A stretch of DNA of 64,000 bases, from positions 496,001 through 560,000 of the forward strand of contig JAGNKX010000001.1 in the NCBI GenBank assembly GCA_017999915.1, read 5' to 3'. The translations under genes were made by a program, and so were the position numbers. Shown here in pieces: positions 63,913 to 64,000 of this stretch (positions are counted from its first letter, which is position 1; every line of letters starts with the position of its first letter). The notes below the pieces were generated by a model. That model was not told the DNA's origin, made no database searches, and saw only the letters and a list, made by a program, of their open reading frames with translations. The stretch is from Spirochaetota bacterium (lineage in GTDB: Bacteria; Spirochaetota; UBA4802; UBA5550).

Positions 63913-64000
63913 ATGGATCCAAAAAAAATCAACGTAAAAGATTTAACATCTGTTTATCGGGAACTGCAGAAGGGCTCGGAAACCTCCATAGGTAATTATC
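63913..64000 (+). CDS. Start of an unidentified gene (cut by window)
   Basis: Open frame from ATG 63913 to the window end, 29 residues visible: MDPKKINVKDLTSVYREL then QKGSETSIGN. Lys-rich, likely helical. Too short to identify. About 90 bp after the LysM gene in the same direction. Confidence 0.45.
   Translation, partial: MDPKKINVKDLTSVYRELQKGSETSIGNY

Overview
The window is typical bacterial chromosome: dense, mostly short intergenic gaps, roughly balanced base composition with AT-rich gaps, no insertion sequence, prophage or CRISPR array. The gene set suggests a spirochaete-like (Spirochaetota) genome. The clues are a SPASM radical-SAM protein of the type I associate with spirochaetes next to an SpsF-type cytidylyltransferase and a PseG-like protein, cheD with an HDOD gene, threonine-independent isoleucine synthesis by citramalate synthase, DUF4416, and many small lipoproteins and TPR proteins. 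This placement is inference from gene content only.

Layout. 1-7536 (+): surface polysaccharide genes: an AlgI-like MBOAT acyltransferase (cut by the left edge) with an SGNH-like partner, three tandem GT4 glycosyltransferases, an IspD/TarI-type cytidylyltransferase and an SDR. 7.6-11.3 kb (+): a chorismate-synthase homologue that has lost a catalytic histidine, behind a structured leader, then ribF, ogt and a single-domain response regulator. 11.3-13.4 kb (-): guaA-purE. 13.7-19.0 kb (+): a membrane TPR protein with a degenerate Mrr-like domain plus a lipoprotein, then cheD-HDOD-zinc ribbon-methyltransferase. 19.0-25.4 kb (-): a small conserved protein, smpB, an FAD dehydrogenase, and an acyl-CoA locus (phosphotransferase, TetR, acyl-CoA dehydrogenase, histidine phosphatase). 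25.6-31.6 kb (+): flavoprotein-etfB-etfA, an acyl-CoA synthetase (ADP-forming type) and cimA. The two acyl-CoA/ETF operons diverge from a 41-bp inverted repeat whose ends are the two -35 boxes.

31.7-43.6 kb (+): a periplasmic PPIase, the radical SAM/SpsF/PseG-like cluster, a MORN lipoprotein, an esterase, an unknown gene, a YkgJ-type cysteine cluster protein, a rhomboid protease with a cysteine-rich tail, pyruvate phosphate dikinase and a TPR protein. 43.6-49.7 kb: an aminotransferase (-), a hydrolase-rtcB-archease RNA-repair group (+), DUF4416, an RluA-type pseudouridine synthase and a repeat protein that looks like a 7(1) 'septoil knot' protein (-). 49.65-50.48 kb is AT-rich and holds two near-identical hydrophobic micropeptide genes, each preceded by the same 19-bp GC-rich motif. 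50.5-53.8 kb (-): two paralogous lipoproteins and a TonB-dependent receptor. 54-55.9 kb (+): purD and an exported protein. 55.9-62.6 kb (-): DsbD, an APC permease, a flavin reductase, methionine aminopeptidase with a SEC-C tail, tRNA-Glu, tRNA-Lys and purA. The right end (+) has a degenerate LysM-LytM protein and the start of an unidentified gene.

The most unusual items are the duplicated micropeptide/leader unit, the catalytically altered AroC homologue, the symmetric divergent promoter of the acyl-CoA locus, the repeat (knot-like) exported protein, and the spirochaete-type radical SAM/nucleotide-sugar cluster.
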